A stretch of 64,000 nt of DNA from Trichosporon coremiiforme (GCA_039545355.1 BCJJ01000010.1:1228889-1292888); one strand, 5' to 3'. Shown: positions 39,677-52,662, counted from the stretch's first letter. Notes: generated from the sequence alone by a model not told the origin. Made by a program: numbers and translations.

Positions 39677-42600
39677 ATGGCCTCCGGAGGCCATGGCTTC
39701 GTGCCTTCCCAGGCGGCGCAGTACGCCGACCTGACGGCGCTCATCAGCAGCCCCGACGGCGAGAGCAGTGCCAAAGTCTACCCGACCGAGGACACGATCG
39801 CGGCCCTGCTGCATGCACGCTGCCGCGCTGAGCTGCCGTACACGCGCATCTCGGCGAGTGGCACAGACTACGTCGTCGTCAACCCCCGCCGCCATCTGCA
39901 GTGCCTCAACGAGGAGAGCCGCAAGGGGTACGAGGAAGACATCACTACGACTGACGGAGGTGTCGGAAATGAACCCCGCCAGCCGAGCGCTTATGAGCTC
40001 GCGGGCCGCGTCTGGCTCCTCATGAGCAGGAGGAGGGAGTGCCAGACTATTGTCTACCAGTGAGTGACGGGCTGTGCTGCATGCCGGCTTTACCGCTTCC
40101 GCGCTAACAACTCCAGTGGCCTCACAGCGTCAGGCAAGTCGACGACCCTCCGGCACGTCACGAGCCAGATCCTCAGTCTCGCCTCCGTCACCAAGGCGCA
40201 GAAGCGGACTTCTGACCAGATCTCGCACCTCCTCACCCTTCTCGAGTCGTTTGGCAACAGCAAAACACCGATCAACCCGTCCGCGTCACAACATGCGCGC
40301 TATCTCGAGCTGCACTTCAGCCTCGACGGCGAGCTCGCCGGCGCAAAGGTGCTCCCCTTCGGCCTGAACAAGTACCGCATCGGCCACCTCGAGCCCGAGG
40401 AGCGCACCTTCCATGTGTTTTACCAGATGCTGGCGGGCGCGAGCCCCGACGAGCGCGAGGAGCTCGGCCTCGACGACCCCGACACGTACGCCCTGCTCTC
40501 GTCCAGCAACTGCTACGTCCTACCAGCCGGACCGTTCTCGGACGACTCGACGCAGCTCGGCGAGCTCCGCGCCGCCTTTGCGTCCCTCGGCTTCAAAGCC
40601 AAGCACGTGCGGTCCATCTTCTCCGTCCTCACCGCGATCCTGGTCATGTCCAACATCACGTTCCACGACGAGAAGCAGGACGGCTCCCTTGGCATGGTCT
40701 CGTATGAGGAGCGGACGCAGGTCGCCGAGCGCGGCCTCCTGTACGAGGTCGCGGGACATCTCGGCGTCAACCCCGAGGAGCTCGAGGCCGTGCTCACGAA
40801 CAGGACCAAGTGGGTCTCGCACGACCTCGCTTCCGTGTTCCTCGACGCCGAGAACGCCGCCCGCCAGCGCGACTCGCTCATGCGTGATCTGTATGCGATC
40901 CTGTTCGCGTTCGTCGTTGAGATGGCGAACAAGAAGCTCGCGCCTGGCGCTGACACGCCCCCCGGCCTGCAGATTACGCAGATCGACCTCCCCGGCCACC
41001 AGAGCCGCACGCAGGAGACCGAGGTCGACCCCCGCCGCTCGACGCTCCTCCAGCAGGCGACTCTCATCAATGCTAGCGGCAACAATGGGTTTGACGAGTT
41101 TGCGTACAACTTCAACAACGAGCTGCTCCAGTCGTACCTCCTCCGCCGTGCTTTCGACGACAAAATGAACTGGAACCTCGACGTCATAGAGGATGGTGTC
41201 CGCCTTCCCCCTGTCATGCCGCAGGACAACACAGCCTGCGTCGAGCTGCTCCGCGGCGGCCTGCTTGGCTCGGCCCGTCTCGCCAAGCAGCCCGCAGGCG
41301 TCATTGGTGCGATCGCCGGCGTCGGCGAGCAGGTCAAGGGCGAGGACCGCGAGGACGTCAAAGCCAAGACTGCAGTTGGGACCCTCACGACGATGTTTAC
41401 CGGACAGCCAGCGTTCACCCCCAAGCCCTCTGGCGGACTCGGCATGACGCCCCGCCAGGGCCGCATGTTTGGCATCTCGCACTACGCGGGCCAGGTGTCA
41501 TACGACGCGACGGATTTCATCGACCACAACGCCGACGTGTTCGACAAGCAGCTCGTCAACCTCCTCCGCAACTCACAGGACTCATTCGTGAACAAGCTCG
41601 TCTCGGGCCCCGCGCTGGCGACCGAGGGACACCCGCTCGACGACAATATCGTCGTCGAGGCGCAGGTCTCCAGCACGCCGCTGCGCACCCCGACGCCTAT
41701 TGTCAACTGCATCACGGGCACGGCGCCGATGGACCACGTCGAGTGGGCGATCGACGACTCAATCCCGCAGCCCGTCACGGCGCAGCTGAACGCGACGATG
41801 GCGACGCTCCTCGACGTCGTCGACCGGACCCGCGTCTGGGGGGTTTACTGTATCCGCCCGAACGACTCCGGCCACGCCAATTCGTACGACCGCAAGCGTA
41901 TCCGCTCGCAGGTGCGCACGCTGCAGCTTCCCGAGCTCGTGAACCGCCGCCAGGTCGACTATGTTGCCGAGTACTCTCTGTCGCAGTTCTGTGTCCGCCA
42001 CGCCCTGCCGGCGCAGGACGGGCACGCCGCCGTCGAGGATTTCGCACGCCACAACGGCTGGATGCCCGGCGTCGACTATGCGATCGGCAACGAGCGCATC
42101 TGGCTCGCGTGGGGCGCATGGCGCCAGCAGGAGGACCTGATCCGCGCGACCGAGACGCGCCATGGCAGCGGCGAGGAGACGCTGACGGACGAGGAGGGCG
42201 GGTTCATGTCGCGCAACGCGTCAACGTTCGGCCACGAGCGCTACGGCGATGCCGTCGACTCGACGGAAAACTTCCGCCGCTCGGAAAGCATGGACAACCT
42301 CTTAGCGCGCTCGGGCACGCAGGAGACTTATGGCGACGGAGGCGGCGGCGGCGGCGGTCGCAACTATGGCTATGGTGGCTTAGAGTCGCCGAACCCGAAC
42401 GACAGTGAAGTCTGGGCGGCCTCTAAGGACGGACCCTACGAGTCGCTGAATGACAAGGACGCGGCGGCTGTCGCGGCCGTCAAGCGCGGCGATTTCGTGC
42501 AATCGGAGAAGCGCCACCACGCGACCGAGATTGTCGAGACGTCGCGCGCGCGCCGCTGGTGGATCCGCATCACTTGGACGCTGACGTGGTGGATCCCCTC

Positions 42601-45600
42601 CTTCCTGCTTAAGTCGCCTGGAGGGATGAAGCGCGCCGACATCCGCATGGCGTGGCGCGAAAAGGTTGCGATCTGTATGATGATCGCCTTCCTCTGCGGT
42701 GTCGTCATCTTCTACATTATCGGCTTCGGTCAGGTGCTCTGCCCCGACATGGACAAAGCGTGGAACAAGACGGATCTCAGCAAGCACCAGGGCGACGACG
42801 ACTACTACGCCGCGATTGCGGGCAAGGTGTACGACTTCACCAAGTTTTACAAGGGCCAGCACTCGGACATGGACTTCAAGACGACGTCGCAGATCATGCT
42901 CCAGTTTGCCGGCCAGGACCTCACGGGCTACTTCCCCCCGCCCATTAGCGTTGCGTGCCAGGGGCTCGCCAACAAGGACTTTACGTTCCAGAAGGCCAAC
43001 TTTACGCCCATCATGCCCCAGGCGATCCACACGTCGGGTGTGCTTCAGACCGACAACGACACGAAGCTGCATGACGAGAACTGGTACTGGGACACGCTGC
43101 AGCCGAAACTGAAAAAGTACTACAAGGGCACCTATGTGCACGACCGCAAGGACCTCGTGCAGGGCGCCGCCGATGACACGACCCGCTTCTGGGGCACGTA
43201 CAAGGACAAGGTGTACGACATTTCCGACTATGTCGCGACCAACGACCTGTACGCCTCCGGATCCGGCTACGAGGTCAAGTATGACTTCCTCAACTCGGAT
43301 TTGGTTTCCATCTTCCAGACGAGCTCGGGGCAGGACCTCACAAAGCAGATTGACGACCTGATCGAGTCGTGGAACCACGAGACGGTCGACCAGCACTTCA
43401 ACTGCCTGAACAACGCGTTTTACCTGGGAGATATCGACTTCCGTAAGACGGCCCGTTGCACGGTGCAAAACTACCTGCTGCTGTCATTCTCGATCCTGCT
43501 CATGTCGACGATTCTGATCAAGTTCCTCGCTGCGCTCCAGCTCGGCAGCAAGCGCCAGCCCGAGTTGCTCGACAAGTTTGTCATTTGCCAGGTGCCTTGT
43601 TACACTGAAGGCGAAGAGTCGCTGAAGAAGACGATCGACTCGCTCGCGGTGCTCAACTATGACGACAAGCGCAAGCTCATCTTCATCATTTGTGACGGCA
43701 ACATTATCGGTAGTGGCAACAACCGCCCCACGCCCCGTATCGTTCTGGATCTACTCGGCGTCGACCCCAAGCTCGACCCCGAGCCGCTCCTGTTCAAGTC
43801 GATCGGTGAGGGCAGCAAGCAGCTCAACTACGGCAAGATCTACTCGGGACTGTACGAGACCGAGGGCCACGTTGTCCCGTATGTGGTTGTTGTCAAGGTC
43901 GGCAAGCCCACCGAGACGTCTCGCCCTGGTAACCGTGGAAAGCGTGACTCGCAGGTGCTGCTGATGCAGTACCTGAACCGTGTGCACTTTGACGCGCCCA
44001 TGTGCCCGCTCGAGCTCGAGATCTACCACCAGATGCGCAACGTCATTGGTATTGACCCGACATTCTACGAGTACATCTTCCAGGTCGACGCCGACACGAC
44101 GGTGACGCCCGACTCGCTGAACCGCCTGATCTCGTGCGCGGCCGACGACCAGAAGATCATCGGTATCTGTGGCGAGACCAAGGTCGCCAACGAGCGCGAG
44201 TCGTGGACGACCATGATCCAGGTGTACGAGTACTACATTTCGCACCACCTGACCAAGGCGTTCGAATCGCTCTTCGGTTCCGTCACCTGTTTGCCCGGCT
44301 GTTTCTCGGTGTACCGTATCCGCACGGCGGACAAGGGCCGCCCGATCATCATCTCCTCCGTCGTCATTGACGAGTACGCCGAGCCCAACGTCGACACGCT
44401 GCACAAGAAGAACCTGTTCTCGCTCGGAGAGGACCGATACCTGACAACGCTCATGATGAAGCACTTCCCGACGTTCAAGATGAAGTTTTCGCCCGATGCG
44501 ATTGCGTACACAGTCGCGCCGTCGAGGTGGAACGTGCTGCTGTCGCAGCGTCGTCGCTGGATCAACTCGACCATCCACAACCTCGTCGAGCTGCTGTTCC
44601 TGCCCGAGATGTGCGGCTTCTGTTTCTTCTCGATGCGCTTCATGGTCTTTGTCGACCTGCTCGGTACCATCATTCTTCCGGCTACGTTCACGTATCTCGT
44701 GTACCTGATTATCATCTGTGCGACGCACAAGGCGGCCGTGCCCATCATCTCGATTGCGATGATTGCAGCAGTCTACGGTCTCCAGGCGATCATCTTCATC
44801 CTGAAGCGCGAGTTCATGCTGATCGGATGGATGATCGTATACATCATCGCGTTCCCGGTGTACTCTCTGTTCCTGCCCGTCTACTCGTTCTGGTCGATGG
44901 ACGACTTCTCGTGGGGCAACACGCGCCGCGTCGTCGGCGAGGGCAAGGACAAGACGATCGTGTACGACGACGAGGAGCGCTTCGAGGAGTCCATGATTCC
45001 CTACCGCACCTTCAAGGAGTACGAGGCGAACGCGTGGGAGGCGGCGTCGCTGCCGTCGGACGAGGAGCGCGACGAAAAGAGCGACGCGGGATACTCGCGT
45101 CGCACGCGCCGTACGCGCAACACGGCCTCGAATCTGGCTCCGTCCATCCGCTCGTCGGCTCCGTCGTACGTCGGCTCGCGCCAGCCGTCCCCCAGTCCCT
45201 ATGGCGCGCAACTCATGCCCATGGCGCCAATGAGCAACTGGGGAACCGAAAGTTTGTACGGCGGCTACCCCCCGACGATGCCGTACGCGCACAACCCCTT
45301 CGACAGTCCGGCAATGAGCGAAATGTCGCTCCGCACGCCGAGCATGTTCCAAACCTACGCCGCTAGTCCGTTGGCAGCGCCGAGGAACACGATGGCTCCG
45401 GGCTTTGACGCACGCCAGAGTTCCCTCAGCATGGGCGGGTTTGGCGCCCAGCCGGCCCAGCTCACACCGAACACGGACCCGAACCCGACCGACGAGACGG
45501 TCCTCAGCATGCTGCGCCAATACCTCAACACGCAGGACCTCATGACGGTCACGAAGCGCAGTGCACGCGAGGCGCTGTACGGCCTCTTCCCGAACGCCAA

Positions 45601-45661
45601 GCTGGAGGGGAGGGCGGGCTGGATCAATGAGAACATTGACAAGATTCTGAGCGAGGCGTAG
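39677..45661 (+). CDS. Chitin synthase with N-terminal myosin motor-like domain (class V type)
   Basis: Exons 39677-40059 and 40117-45661 encode 1975 residues. The myosin motor-like domain covers about 1-780. Its P-loop equivalent is GLTASGKST at 129-137, split from upstream sequence by the single intron. Its switch I equivalent is NPSASQHAR near 181 and its switch II equivalent DLPGHQ near 418. A membrane helix lies near 978-1000, followed by a cytochrome b5-like region near 1005-1080. The glycosyltransferase domain has DADTTV near 1452, GEDRYL near 1567 and QRRRW at 1605-1609. Several membrane helices follow at 1637-1722. The end, 1918-1974, fits the DEK C-terminal domain seen in this class. 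The enzyme polymerises UDP-GlcNAc into chitin at the plasma membrane. Which fungal class number applies was not tested by phylogeny. Confidence 0.94.
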
Positions 45662-46480
45662 GCGCACACGAACACTCGCCGCTAGGTGAGTTGTGAGTGG
45701 GCGTCGAGCCGGGCTCACTCTGAGCGAGCACAACACAGTGCGAGCTCACAACACTCTGAGCACAAAGCTCACCTGAATAGCGGCGGCGAGCCCCTCGTGC
45801 CGCTCGAACAACACATACATTCCTTTTTGTTGCATTTCCTGTCACGACCGCACTATAAGAAACGCATGTATTCATGGACACTGCGAGCATGAGCAGCTGC
45901 TGGCCGGGAGCAGCAAGGAGCAAGCGGGCGGAGGGGGGGGGGGAACGTTGCGCTGAGCGGTGACGATATCGAGCTCGATCGAGTCAGCAAGGAGGCGTAG
46001 AGGCTGATCGGCGGGCAAGCGAGGCGGCGATTAAAGGAGACCACGCGGTCGGTTAACTACTCGTCTCAGCAAGCAAACAAATGGAAGGAGGCCGGTGCGT
46101 CGGGATCTCGGCATTGCTCTCGAGCATGTCTGTCCCACTAGATCCGTCGTGAACGCCACCGCGGTTGGCGGCTCGTAGCTCACGGTGGAGATCAGGCTCT
46201 GGTGGAGGCAGAGTGGAGGAGGGAGGACTGGAGGGAGGCATTACGTCAGAGCTGTCAATGCCAAGACATTTTGCCGCCCTGGATAACTGGGTGGAGATGG
46301 GCGATTCCGGCGGCAACGGCGCCCTCATCTCATGCATGGGTCATGGATATTGCCCGCAGACGGCTCTCCACATTGCCAACATCCTGCCTCCCTCCCTCCT
46401 CGGCCCGTTACCCGTTCGGCTCAGATCCCTGCCCAAGGTACTTAGGTACTTGATATAAACCCCGCAAACAAGGGAGCGAG
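45662..46480. other. Intergenic region between chitin synthase and DUF1275 genes
   Basis: It holds the chitin synthase 3' end and the promoter of the next gene, both plus strand. Small open frames show no family features. A TATAAA at 46454-46459 lies near its right end. Confidence 0.45.
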
Positions 46481-47579
46481 ATGGAAAGAGACTCGATCAT
46501 GACCACAAACCAGAACTACGGCGCGATCGACAGCCAGGCTCCACCGCGTGGGTCGTCTGATTCCACCAAGTCCAAGTCATCCCCTGAACCAGGACCGACA
46601 GGGCCAGTGCTGCCCATCGCCAACGAGTCCACAGCGAACAATCCGAACGGGAATCAAGTGTCCAAGGGTAGAAGAAAGATGGTGGACGAGTGGATGAAGA
46701 AGAGTATCGACTCAAAACAAGCAAGCTTGATCAGTGTCGCCAACTGCTTTCTCACTGGGTTCACTTCTGCCGTGGCATTCTCAGCGTGCTACATTTGGTA
46801 CGTTTCCACCCTCCCATCTCACAATGACTCGAAAGGCAAGAGTCGCTGTACACACACTCTCTCTCTCTTTCTCTCACCATCGCCTCGCTCGCTCGCCGCG
46901 CTCTCTCTCTCTCTCTCTCTCTCACTCGCATCTCGCTCGCTCCGCTCGCTCGGCTAACATCAGGCCCGGCTTCCAAACCGGCAACGTCGCGCAGCTCGCC
47001 ATCTCGGTCGCGCGCGTCTTCGACCCGCCTCCGATTCGCACATACGGCTTCCAAAAGGGCGACCAGCAAGCTCTCGTGTCGTTGGTGTGTTTCTGGCTCG
47101 GGGCGTCCTTCGGTCGCGTCGGGGCCCGTCTCGGTCCGAAATCCCGGAGATGGATCCTCCCTGCGACGTTTGTCCAGGTCGTACTCACCATTATCGCGGC
47201 CGTGCTCGTGATTCCCGAGCCGGATTACGGATCCCGATCGAATCCGTCTTGGGCTGACCCGAGGGGCATGGCCGCCCTCGGATGTCTGTCGGGTGGATTG
47301 GGTATTCAGGGGATCATCGGGAAGAGAGTGGGAAGCGAGATGAACACGACAGTCGTGCTCACTGCAACATGGGTCGAGATCTTCAACGAGCCTGGTCTGT
47401 TCACTTTCGGGTTCGTCAAGAGCCGCGACGCGCGTATTGCGGGCGTGCTCATGATCTTTGTCGGAGCCTTGATTGGGCGCGCACTCCTCGGTGTCATTGG
47501 GAGCCAGGGCGCGCTGGGCGTTCTGGCCGCGTTGAGGGCGTTGAGTGCGGTGGGGTGGGCCATGGTCCCGGCGTCATAG
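46481..47579 (+). CDS. DUF1275 (YoaK-type) multi-pass membrane protein
   Basis: Exons 46481-46797 and 46964-47579 encode 310 residues. The first 75 residues are hydrophilic. The splice gives ACYIWPGFQTGNVAQLAI, the conserved TGN-containing segment of DUF1275 proteins, and sits inside the first membrane region. Five or so further helices follow, including ILPATFVQVVLTIIAAVLVI and GVLMIFVGALIGRALLGVIG. DUF1275 is widespread in bacteria and found in many fungi; its transport substrate is not established. TATAAA at 46454 is only 22 bp before this ATG. The next in-frame ATG at 46499 would give a protein six residues shorter and may be the true start. Confidence 0.85.
46901..46923. repeat. (CT)n microsatellite in the DUF1275 intron
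   Basis: Eleven CT units run without a break and lie in a wider CTCT-rich stretch from about 46855. They sit in the polypyrimidine part of the intron, before its GCTAAC branch site. Confidence 0.8.
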
Positions 47580-47789
47580 GCGCGAGCCAGGCGAGCAAGG
47601 CGAGCAAGGCGATGGTGTTAGATTGTAGATACGTGTAGATGGTTGTGCATAGATACAAGATCGTCCTTCTATACCACTGACACTGACTCGTGCTAACGAT
47701 ACTACAGGCTACAGACTATGGGGCTTTGCCACGAGCTCACACGACCAGCTGAGTTCGCTGCCTTCGGCAGCTCGGCAGCTCGGCAGCGG

Positions 47790-49999
47790 CTAGTCGTGCA
47801 TATCCTGTGCCCCGCTGTCTGCAGCCGGCGCCTTCTCAACAGCACACATTCCCCCAAAGCCCTCCGGCAGGCTCCACTTCCTGATCTCGTCTGGCCGATG
47901 CGTCAACGTCATGAGCAGACCGAGCTGCATGTGCCAGCTGATGTGGCAGTGGAACGCCCACACGCCCGCGTTGCCCGTGGCCAGTCTCAGGACGGCGTGC
48001 CCATACGACGGGATCTGGAGCGTATCTCTGCGCATTACCGCCGTCGTGTTCAAGGTGGAAGAGTCACCGACGAAATGCCCGTCCCCAGAGGACAGGACCC
48101 AGAACCGGTGCCCGTGCATGTGAAAGGGGTGGGAGCCGTCGTCGAGCGAGTTGACGATGAGGTCGACGTATCCCTCACCACCTGATGACGAGGATGTCGA
48201 GGATGTCGAGTTGGCAGGGGAGTCCGCGCGCTCGTTGAGACCGGGGCCAGGCGTGACAATGTTGACCTGGTCTCCCGCGCCGTCCTGCGGCCCGACTTTT
48301 GCCGCGAAACTCGTGTCATTGCGGATCTTGAAAATGTCCGCGACACCAGGTTCCGGCTCCCAGGACGAATCGTTGAAGAACATGTAGTGCCCGTTGTCGG
48401 CCGTGTACTGCATGTTGAACTGGACCGTGTACTGTTCCTCTCGTTGGCTCGGGGCGTCGGCGCCGTGTACGGGCACCAGTTCTGTGCTGGCCGGATCCAG
48501 GGCGGGGAGACCCTTGGCACTGCCGCTGTTGCTCTCATCCTCCCCTCCGGTGGTCGAGTTGGGCAGGATGCTCGTGTCAATGCCGGAATAACGGAGCACG
48601 CCGAGGGTCGTTTCGGAAAAGTTGGGCGAGGTGTACCGGATCTCGCTCGTTTGCAGGTCGTTACGGATCCAGTACGCCGCGGGGGGCTGGTCCAGCGTAA
48701 TCAGCGCCGAGTACCTCTGCCCCACGGCCAGTTCGACAGATGACGCCTTGAAGGGCTGGATCGCGACGCCGTCTGCCTCGACGACAGTCAATGCGTGCCC
48801 GTCCACGGAAAAGATCGTGTTCACAAAGCTCCCCGCATTCACGAGCCTTAAGCGATACGTCTTGCCCCCTTCCAGGGTCACGTTGAAGTACGTCGTGGCC
48901 AGGTCGCCGCAGTAGTTACTCGCGTCGTAGTGCTTGCCGTGCGTGTAACTGCGCTGGACGTGGGGCGGGAGGGCGTGCAGCGAGCGTTTGCGTCTGCGCT
49001 CCGGGATGACGAGATCGGATTGCGGAATGTACGCGCACTTAGCCTGCGAGACTCCGTTGATGCTCCCTCCGTCTGGTGACGGCTCGTCGCCCGGCTGGCC
49101 GTCTATGCCCGTACCGAGCGCGATGAAGCGCCAGCTGAGAGCGGGGGCCGCCGTATTGTACATGTCGCTCAGCATCAGGGTCACCTCGTCGTCATACTTG
49201 GCGTTGACTCCCGGTTCGTTGCCCTCGGGCTGGACGTCTCTCCTGCTGACGCTCGACGCGTTGCCAGCAGAGCCGGAGCCCGTAGGCGCCGGGTGGAAGA
49301 CGATCGCACCAACGAGTCCGTCAGTATACTGCCCCCCCGAGTGGGCGTGGTACCAGCTCGTGCCCTGCTCGGCGATCCATTCGTATGTGAATGAGGTTCC
49401 CGGGGGAATACCGCACTGCGTGATGCCGTGCGTGCCATCCATGAACCCGCGACCGGGGAGGAGCTGTCCGTGCCAGTGGACAGACGTTGCGTTCGGGAGC
49501 GCGTTGTGCACGTGAATACGCAGAAGGTCGCCCTCGTTCGCCTCGAGGATGGGGCCGGGGGAGATCTGTCATCAGCCACCGCCTTCATTGCTGTGCTCAC
49601 CCCGTTGACAACAATCATGGGCTTGTTCAACCCGCCCGGCGTCGCAGAGACGGCCGAGACGGTCCAGTTGAACTCTCTCGTCGTTGGCGCGGCGCCGGCG
49701 GGGAACTGCCGCGATGAACCCAGCCATCGCGCCTGGTCGCCGAGGAGCTGCTCGCGCGAGATCTCTGTCGTTGTCGTCCCATTCGCCGATGTCTCGCCAG
49801 CACTAGCGTTCGCCGTCTTCTCGGGGCTCTCGTGCTTCTTCGTGCCCACGCCTACACCGATACCGACGCCGACACCAATCGCGACACAGAGAAATGCAAT
49901 GAGGCCGCCGGCAATCCACCTCTTCCGGTGCGAGTGGCTGGGCTTGCGGATCGCCTCCGGGGAGTTTGTCTTCTCAACCGGGGCTGAGACGTCGCTCAT
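47790..49999 (-). CDS. Laccase-like multicopper oxidase with N-terminal membrane anchor
   Basis: Exons 49999-49601 and 49565-47790 encode 724 residues. The 35-nt intron splices VVNG to ISPGPILEAN. All four copper signatures are present: HWHG at 163-166, WYHAH at 204-208, HPFHMHGH at 612-619 and HCHISWH at 672-678, with Leu ten residues after the copper Cys as axial neighbour. There is no classical signal peptide. Instead a basic stretch (HSHRKRW) precedes a hydrophobic helix at about 29-52, rich in Gly and Val, so the enzyme is probably a type II membrane protein with its catalytic domain outside the cytosol. Many Asn-x-Ser/Thr sites support secretion-pathway passage. Substrate (phenols, Fe2+ or other) is not decided. 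It diverges from the phosphoesterase gene. Confidence 0.93.
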
Positions 50000-51121
50000 C
50001 TTGTTGGTGGTGGGAAGTGTGGTGCGACCTTTTGCAAGAGGTGCTGGGGAAGTTTACGAGGTTGCGGCATCTCTCGCAATCAGATAACTCTGAGCGCATC
50101 GTCTGCTAGCGTGCGCACTGCGCTGGTCTTGCCGAGCTGAACGAGCTAGACCGGTACGGCAAGATCCTCATTCCGGCCAAGACCGACGCACATGCAAACT
50201 CAAACGGCCTCAAACTCAACCTGACTTGCCTTCGGCCCTTTTACGCACGCTTCAAAGTACCCAACCTCTGCTGGCTTCGCTCCACAGCTCGTACGAGTGA
50301 TGCCCGCTCCACGCCAGCTTCCCGGCGCTCAGTCCTGTGTCTCGTGCGGCCGGCACACTGCCCCAACCTTCCGTGCCAACAATAACTTGGTGTGTAAACG
50401 AACGTGTGGCCTGGGGCGCGAATCAGGAGCCAAGCTTGCACGCACTACCGATCACCGGCGTTATCAGTGGGCTTGTGCCTGAGAGAGAGCGTGACTTTGA
50501 TGTCCTGAACTGGTGTAGAGAAGCGGGTTTCGTCGAACTTTTCGTCGTGTTGAACGCCGGAACGTCCCCGGGACTCACGAAGGGCTCGGAGCGCGCACCG
50601 AGGTACCCCTCCCTGGCACGGGCGATTAGGCACGTTTCCGACCGCAGTTCTATTCTGAGCTCCACAACCTCGCACGACTCTTGTCCATCCCACCGTTCCG
50701 CAATGTCGACCGCAGCACGTTCATCTTTCCTGTCCTCCTAGTCGTGCGCGCCGTATCCCAGACTCGGTCCATGCTGCTGAACCCCCCTTGCCCGCTCATG
50801 CTCGCTTACCGCCCTCCCTGCTCTACATCCGCAAGCCCTTGCCCATGTTGTATGCCCGCGACTCAATGCGAGCGTGCCGAGCTCCAATCGCAGGCACGGC
50901 ATTGCATGATATCAGCGGAATGAGGACGCAAGCGGCGACCGACAGCAATCCTCGGCGCGTTCGCCTCGGGATGATCGCTGATTGCCGTTTCCGTAGGACA
51001 CGAGCGACTACGCAACAAGCTAAATCTGGCTGCTAGCGCTAGAATATATAGGCGAGGTTCGAAGAAAGTTCATCCCCAAGACTCGGCCATAAAGGCGACA
51101 ACCCCACTGACACAGCGAAAC
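50000..51121. other. Divergent promoter region of the multicopper oxidase and phosphoesterase genes
   Basis: These 1.1 kb have no convincing exon. A TATA-like element lies at 51044-51050. No CACGTG was found here, so the phosphatase lacks the obvious Pho4-type site seen upstream of VTC1. Confidence 0.45.
51044..51050 (+). promoter_or_regulatory. TATA box of the phosphoesterase gene
   Basis: ATATATA lies 72 bp before the start codon, a usual spacing for a regulated fungal promoter. Confidence 0.5.
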
Positions 51122-52581
51122 ATGCTCGCTCTCACGCTCGCCCTCATCCCCCTCATCGCGGCTAGGAAGGCGCAGACCTTTGTCGCGCCCGGCAACGGCC
51201 CTACGCAGCAGTCGAGCAACTACGTTGGCGCCTCGAATGGCTCGCTCCCTCTCCAGGGCGTTGTCCCCGGCAAGGGTGAGTAGCTCTCAGCTCTGCGCAT
51301 CTCGCGCTGACATCAGTGTATGACCGGTTCATCACGATCTGGCTCGAGAACACCGACTTTGACTCTGCGGGCTCGTCGCCGACGTTCCAAAAGCTCGCGA
51401 AGCAGGGCATCCTGCTTGAGCAGTACCACGCGGTGACGCACCCGTCCGAGCCCAACTATGTCGCGGCCATGGCCGGCGACTTCTTCGGCATGCACGACGA
51501 CGACAACTACTTCCTGCCGTCCAACGTGTCGTCGCTCGTCGACCTGCTCGAGGCGCGCAGCATTGCCTGGGCCTCGTATCAGGAGAACATGCCCACGGAC
51601 GCGTTCGACAAGGACTACACCCAGCCCAACTATGTCAACGGCGAGGGCAACTACACCTACTACAAGCGCAAGCACAACCCGCACATCATCCTGAACTCGG
51701 TTGCTGAGGACCCGGAGCGCGCACTCCGTGTCCGCAACTTTAACGACTTTGCCGTCGACGTCAACGCGTCCGCGCTGCCCCAGCACGTCTGGATCACCCC
51801 AAACATGGTCAACGACGGCCACGACACCGACGTCACGTACGCCTCGGACTGGCTCGAGTACTGGCTCGTGCCCCTGCTCGAGAACCCCAACTTCAACAGC
51901 AACAAGACCCTGATCCAGCTCACCTTTGACGAGAACGAGAGCTACTCGATCCAGAACCGCATCTTCACCTTGCTCCTCGGCAACGCCGTGCCCGAGAACC
52001 TCCGCGGATCCAACGACTCGACCTTCTACACCCACTACTCGCACCTGTCCTCGATCCAGAACAACTGGGACCTCCCCTCCCTCGGCCGCAACGATGCCAA
52101 CAAGACGCTCGCCAACGTCTTCGACTTCCAGGCCAAGACGACAAACTACTCCAACTACGCCCCCAAGCCCGAGGAGATCCCCCAGCTCAACCTCACTGGC
52201 ATCTACCCCGGCGCCTGCAACTCCGACATGTGGACCCCCATTCTCGCTCCCAACGTGAACGTGAACGGCTCGGGCGCGGGCGCGGGCGCGGGCAACGGCA
52301 CCGTCTTGTTCAACGCCTCGTCCACCAACACCGACCTCACCACCGCCGAGCCCGTCAACCTGACCGCCACCGGCGCCATCAACCCCCTCAACATCAACCC
52401 CAACTTCACCTACAACCCCCTGCAGATCGTCAACCAGTCGAGCCTCGCCAACGCCACCTCGGCGTCCTCGTCCTCTGGCGCCAACCCCAAGTCCAAGGGC
52501 AAGGAGCACTCCTCTGCTTCCAAGGCTGGCGTCCTCACCGGGGTCATCGCCGCCGCCGCCGCCCTCGCGGTCCTCGCCTAA
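51122..52581 (+). CDS. Secreted GPI-type phosphoesterase (acid phosphatase family)
   Basis: Exons 51122-51275 and 51317-52581 encode 472 residues. The N-terminus is a signal peptide (LALTLALIPLIAA). The catalytic core begins YDRFITIWLENTDF and continues with THPSEPNYVAAMAGDFFG and VTPNM-like ITPNMVNDGHD, the pattern of the phosphoesterase family that contains fungal phosphate-repressible acid phosphatases. The last 100 residues are Asn/Ser/Ala-rich with a terminal hydrophobic run, GVLTGVIAAAAALAVLA, as in GPI-anchored wall proteins. The likely role is release of phosphate from extracellular esters. Its stop is only 81 bp from the SCC2 stop on the other strand, so the 3' UTRs probably overlap. 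Confidence 0.9.
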
Positions 52582-52662
52582 GGTTATTCTAAGTTTTGAT
52601 CTAGAACAGTGTACATGATGCATGATGATGGTTGAATGCTATTAATGCGCGGAAATCTACTG

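Noticed and set aside
43751..45736. 661-codon open frame opposite the chitin synthase catalytic domain
   Set aside because: It is an antisense shadow with Arg/Val/Leu-rich composition and no motif.
51313..52623. 436-codon open frame opposite the phosphoesterase gene
   Set aside because: It is a Gly/Val-rich mirror of the conserved phosphoesterase sequence, with no domain.
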